Shown here in pieces: positions 59,501-64,000 of a DNA stretch of 64,000 nucleotides. The stretch spans positions 24,430,951 through 24,494,950 of the forward strand of contig OX388311.1 in the NCBI GenBank assembly GCA_947579605.1, read 5' to 3'. The stretch's first letter is position 1; the number at the start of each line of letters is the position of its first letter. This DNA is from Athripsodes cinereus. Lineage: Eukaryota; Arthropoda; Insecta; Trichoptera; Leptoceridae. The position numbers and the translations under genes are program-made. The notes beneath the pieces are model-generated. The model was not told the DNA's origin. It did no database searches and was given only the letters and a program-made list of their open reading frames with translations.

Positions 59501-60205
59501 AAATATCAAATCAGTACAAGATTCAAGTTTGTTAAGATCAAGGTCAGCAATGTTTACTGAAATAGAATTATAAGAAATGAAATTAAATAATCTTTTCAAT
59601 TTGGAAATTCCAAAATTACATGTGCCCTACTGTATGACGACCGCGAGTTTTATACTTGTTTTTTAATAAAGAATGAAATTTGTCGTATCATAATTATGCA
59701 ATGTAATTTTGCATTTAATGTTACAGTGAGGATCACATTTGTTCATACATATCTACTTACTGAAATTTATCATGATGTGTACAATAATAAAATACTTGCA
59801 TTTTTAAGACTATCTATTTATTTATATAACAAACAGCTGCATCAGATTTCATCCAGACTTCACAAAAATAATACAATAATAAAACAAAACAATCAAGTGA
59901 AAATACAAAGTATACAAGACTGAGTAAACAAAAAAATGGAATAACAGACATTTAATTAATTGAAAATAGGCATGTACAAGTAAATTCAATTCAAATAAAT
60001 TTATTTACATAAACACTACTATAAGTACGTCAAAAAAAAATTGTACATATATATAGTAAAAAAAAAAATTGTAAAAAATTGTACATATATGTACATACAT
60101 ATTTAATAGTCTTTCGTATTATGAGGACATTGTCAAGATTGACAATGTCCTCATAAGACGAAAGACGTCTCTCTCACAAATTAAATCATTAGTAGAATAA
60201 AACAC
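59501..60205. other. 3' flank of gene F
   Basis: AATAAA at 59665-59670. A 27-bp inverted repeat with one mismatch and a 4-nt loop lies at 60109-60166 (arms start 'gtctttcgtattatgagga'). No exon was found. Confidence 0.55.
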
Positions 60206-60396
60206 TTTTTTTTTTTTTTTTTTAAAAAAGATATATCTGGGTTTTTGAAATAAACCCAAATACAACCTTATACACCTTTCACAGTAAGCTACTAAAAGCT
60301 TGTGTCGTGAAAGGGGAGTTTGCCAGCACCTGGTATCGAACCACGAACCCCAGGTTCACGAGGCCGAGACTCTACCTCCAGGCTACCGACGAACTC
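60206..60396 (-). repeat. tRNA-derived SINE (family 1)
   Basis: Reverse copy with an 18-base T tail, 'agatatatctgggttttt', 'cctggtatcgaaccacgaac' and 'gactctacctccaggctacc'; very similar to the copy at 4600-4787. Confidence 0.85.
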
Positions 60397-60415
60397 TGTT
60401 TTGTTAATTTCCTTA

Positions 60416-63400
60416 AAAATACTCATATAAACATTTTGATCAAATCCATCGAAATTCCTGTTATTTCATCATATTATGGTTGAACTGTCAAATATATTTT
60501 CAAAGAATCGCATCATAGTAGACCTGTCAAAAATATTCATACTAACATTTTTTCAAATCCTATCAAAAACCCCGTATTTTCGTCAAAACGTGATTGAACT
60601 GTCAAAAAATTTCATGGAATCATCACTTTATGGAAGACCTGACAAAAATAATCGTATGAACATTTTAACCCAATATTGTCAGGGAAAGATTGAACTGTCA
60701 AAAGATTCTCAAAATCATCGCAAACTGTCAAAAAAATCATCAAAACATTTTTATGAAATCCTATGAAATTTTTTTAAATATTTTCAGAATATGAGTAAAC
60801 TATCTAAAATTTTCATAGAATCATCATTTCATGGTAGACATGTCTAAAACAATCGTAGATCTGTTAAAAATATTCAATGCATCATTTTGATCAAATCTGT
60901 CAAAATACCCGTGATTAAAAATAGCATCATTGAACTGACAAATATTTTCAAAAAGGATCGTATCATGATGATCTGTCAAAAATATTAATATAAACATTTT
61001 AATCAAATCTATCAATATTCCTGTAATTTAATCATATTGAACTGTCAAACATATTCTCTAAAACATCGCATCACATAGTAGACCTGTCAAAAATAATCAT
61101 AGGTTGGTATAAACATTTTTATCAAATATATCAAAATACCCATAATATCGTCAAAACATGATTGAACGTTCATAATTTTTCATAAAATCATCTCTTCATG
61201 CTAGTCCAGTCAAAAAATTTTATATGAACATTTTGATTACAATTTATCAAAAATACGTCTGTGGGTTGGGGAATATTCGGTCTCGCATGAAGTATGAGGC
61301 TGAGCTGCACCAAGGATTTGAACTCTCTCGGTATCTTTCCGATACTGACTCAGTAGAGTCGGCCTGGGAGGAGTTCCAGAGAGTAGTGAAGGCTGCAGCG
61401 GTTGCGTCCATTGGGTTCAAAGAGAGGAACAAACCACCATGGATGTCTATGGAGTCCTGGGGATATATTCAAGATCGCCAAAAAGTCAAGATACTCAGAG
61501 ATGCTGAAAAGTCCCCTACGAAACTGGAGGCCCTAAGAAATTCGTACAGAGAGCTAGACCGCCTGGTAAAGCACTCTGTGCGCAAAGACAGACGACGTGA
61601 TGTCGAAGCCAAAATACAGCTTGCACAAACTGCCGCGGCCAGGAATGACTCAAAGACTCTCTTTGAATTTACCCGCATGTTGGGAGGAAGAGGTCAGAAT
61701 AAGACTGCTGACTCAATTAATGATAGCAGTGGAAACCTGATCTCTGCCCCTGACTTAGTAAGAGGAAGATGGAGAGAACACTTTGAGTTCATTCTAAACC
61801 GACCGGACCCCTCCTCACTTTTTGATGTTGGCAATGAGGATAGCGACCTAGATATCCCACAGGTATCTGGGATAGCCGAAACCCCCCCAACACATGAGGA
61901 GATTGAGGCAGCTATAAAAAGGCTAAAAAACAACAAGGCCCCAGGTGAGGATGGAATCCACGCAGAGCTCCTTAAGTATGGCATGAATGCGCTTATCCAC
62001 CCACTGTACCATCTCTTAAACAAGGTGTGGAATGAGGAGCTCTGCCCGAAAGATTGGAGAAATGGATCCATCGTGACACTTTTCAAGAAGGGAAACCCAC
62101 TGGAATGCGGAAACTACCGTGGCATCACACTACTTAGTGTGCCCGGTAAAATTCTCTCACAAATCATATTGAGTCGCATTCAAAAACCAGTGTTGGCATC
62201 TCTGAGAAAGCAACAATGCGGGTTTGTACCTGGCAAGTCCTGTTCGGACGCAATTTTTTGTGCCAGATGTGTACTCCAACAGTCGCAAGAGTTCAACTCA
62301 CCGCTTGCATGTTGCTTCATTGACTACGAAAAAGCTTTTGACAGCCCCCACAGACCAACCATATGGAAAATACTGGCCGCGTATGGCATCCCGCCCAAGG
62401 TGGTAACCATGATCAAAGCCCTGCATATGGACTCTGAATGTTCTGTCAGAACATCAAGTGGTCCAACTTACACCTTCAGGATCACCACTGGAGTCCGGCA
62501 GGGCTGTGTATTGGCACCTTTTATCTTTGCCATAATTATGGACTACCTGCTCAGAATATCTATTCTGGGCCCTGGCGGTGTGCCTTTATCACAGCGTGAA
62601 AACAGTGAGACGTCTGTGGGAGTGCTGCACGATCTTGAATATGCGGATGATCTAGCCCTTTTTGATACATCTGTGGACGGATTACAGTGCAACGCTAATG
62701 CTCTTTATGAAAATTCTTTGCGCCTTGGCCTTCGTATCAACGCTGGTAAAACGGAGTACATATGTAATAGTACATACACGAGTACTCACACCCCACTAAT
62801 GGTTGGCAATTCCCAAATATCTCAGATTAGTAAATTCAGGTACCTGGGAGCAACCATAACGCCAGAGGGTGATCTCCGGTCGGAATTACCAATCCGCATA
62901 GGAGCAGCTAGCGGGGCTTTCAACAACATGAACAAAGTTTGGAAGGCGTCTGGACTCAGCATCAGGACAAAATGTCGCTTGTTCAATGCGTGCATCATCC
63001 CAATCCTTCTATATGGCTGCGAGTCTTGGCACTTAACCAAGGCTCAAAAGCGGAAGATACTAAGCTTTGAAAACAAGTGCCTTAGAAGGATTTTGGATGT
63101 CAGATGGTATGAACATGTTACAAATGATGCTGTGCGCCGGCGCACCCAGCAGAGACCTGTAATCTCCGTAATACAAGAGAGACGATGGTCCTGGCTGGGA
63201 CATGTTTTGAGAATGCCCAATGATAGTTGGCCAAAAAGAGCACTGTTCTTCCGTCCGCAGGGGTTCCGTAGGCCCGGGCGTCCCTTTTTCACAATACACC
63301 GTTCCTATGACAACGATATCAGACCGCAAGGAATGTCGTGGGAAGAGGTGACGCAATTGGCACAGAGACGCTCTGAATGGAGGAGGCTGGTATCTGCCCT

Positions 63401-64000
63401 GTGCTCCCGAGAGGAGCGTTGAGGGCGATGATGATGATGATGATTATCAAAAAACCCGTTATCATCTGAACATGATTGAACTGTCAAAAATTTCATAGAT
63501 CATCATTTCATGGTAGACCTGTCAAATAATCGTATATTCATTTAAACCATCAAAAAACTCGTAACTGTTAAAAATATTTTGTAAAATTATCATTGAAATG
63601 TCAAACATTTTGATCAAATCTATCATAATTCCAGTAATTTCATCATATTGAACTGTCAAACATATTCTCTAAAACATCGCATCACATAGTAGACCTGTCA
63701 AAAATAATCATAGGTTGGTATAAACATTTTTATCAAATATATCAAAATACCCATAATATCGTCAAAACATGATTGAACGTTCATAATTTTTCATAAAATC
63801 ATCTCTTCATGCTAGTCCAGTCAAAAATATTTATATGAACATTTTGATTACAATTTATCAAAAAACCCGTTATCATCTGAACATGATTAAACTGTAAAAA
63901 ATTTCATAGATCATCATTTCATGGTAGACCTGTCAAATAATCGTATATTCATTTAAACCCAATCCCATCAAAAAACTCGTAACTGTCAAAAATATTTTGT
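60416..64000. repeat. AT-rich satellite-like array
   Basis: Repeats of roughly 95-115 bp built on alternating 'gaactgtcaaa' and 'gacctgtcaaa' motifs separated by 'catcatttcatggtaga' and 'aacattttgatcaaatc' type blocks. Longer blocks also repeat: about 61030-61253 recurs at about 63650-63860, and 63454-63550 at about 63865-63960. It is interrupted by a LINE at 61254-63443 and continues beyond the window. Confidence 0.85.
61254..63443 (+). mobile_element. 5'-truncated LINE with intact reverse-transcriptase frame
   Basis: 2190-bp insertion with a 10-bp target duplication TTATCAAAAA (61244-61253 and 63444-63453) and a (GAT)n tail. The frame is open throughout to the stop at 63420-63422; the upstream ATG at 61224 belongs to the satellite. 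RT motifs: KRLKNNKAPGEDGIHAELL, NYRGITLLSVPGKIL, CFIDYEKAFDS, TGVRQGCVLAPF, EYADDLALF. The C-terminal region has LLYGCESWHLTKAQ and RWSWLGHVLRM. The N-terminal endonuclease is missing, so it cannot mobilise alone. The short microsatellite-like tail suits RTE-like families, but the clade is not settled. Confidence 0.93.

Noticed and set aside
61224..61253. ATG at 61224 as the start of a 732-residue LINE protein
   Set aside because: It belongs to the satellite and target duplication; the LINE begins at 61254 and lacks its own start.
1..64000. CRISPR arrays, operons or bacterial features
   Set aside because: Tandem repeats have no spacers, genes are spliced, and all composition and elements are those of an insect nuclear genome.

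Overview
The window is AT-rich eukaryotic DNA from an insect genome, most likely a moth or butterfly. The evidence is spliced genes with GT-AG introns, TATA boxes and AATAAA signals, tRNA-derived SINEs, Penelope-like elements, LINE fragments and hAT/P-type DNA transposons. The species cannot be named from the sequence. Two 200-base runs of N (10250-10449, 49473-49672) are scaffold gaps.

The backbone is a head-to-tail cluster, all on the plus strand, of secreted pancreatic-type neutral lipases (PF00151-like). I reconstructed five complete six-exon genes: B (13396-15853, 333 aa), C (21307-25452, 330 aa), D (27337-32770, 340 aa), E (41057-47391, 341 aa) and F (53180-59500, 317 aa). A sixth copy, A (8291-9805), has only exons 1-3. 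Intron phases (1,2,1,1,2) and most exon lengths (157, 149, 243/246 and 337 nt) are shared, so the cluster arose by tandem duplication. A/B/C form one subfamily, D/E another, and F is the most divergent. Every complete copy keeps the Ser-Asp-His triad and a very short lid between two cysteines, which suggests secreted phospholipase- or galactolipase-like digestive enzymes more than classical lid-regulated triglyceride lipases.

Almost everything else is mobile DNA, much of it inside lipase introns. 1-8200: SINEs, a 49-bp minisatellite, a foldback element and a SINE-interrupted LINE remnant. 8200-16000: genes A and B with duplicated 5' flanks. 16000-21200: a LINE 3' fragment and a possible hAT element. 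21300-32800: genes C and D with a THAP-exon P-like transposon between them. 33069-38918: a young gag-only LTR retrotransposon with 1782-bp LTRs. 41000-47400: gene E, whose intron 3 carries a hAT element with an exact 8-bp target duplication and, nested in it, an array made from a piece of reverse-transcriptase gene. 48346-51930: an inverted pair of Penelope-like copies. 53180-59500: gene F with a second Penelope-like element in intron 2. 60416-64000: an AT-rich satellite interrupted by a recent LINE insertion whose empty site is still visible in a neighbouring repeat.

The most unusual signals are hammerhead-ribozyme-like cassettes at the ends of the Penelope-like elements, which also occur as ORF-less inverted pairs in lipase introns; the gag-only LTR element whose Gag has a hydrophobic, membrane-like segment; the minisatellite derived from a reverse-transcriptase active-site region; and signs that an F-type lipase copy was lost between genes D and E.
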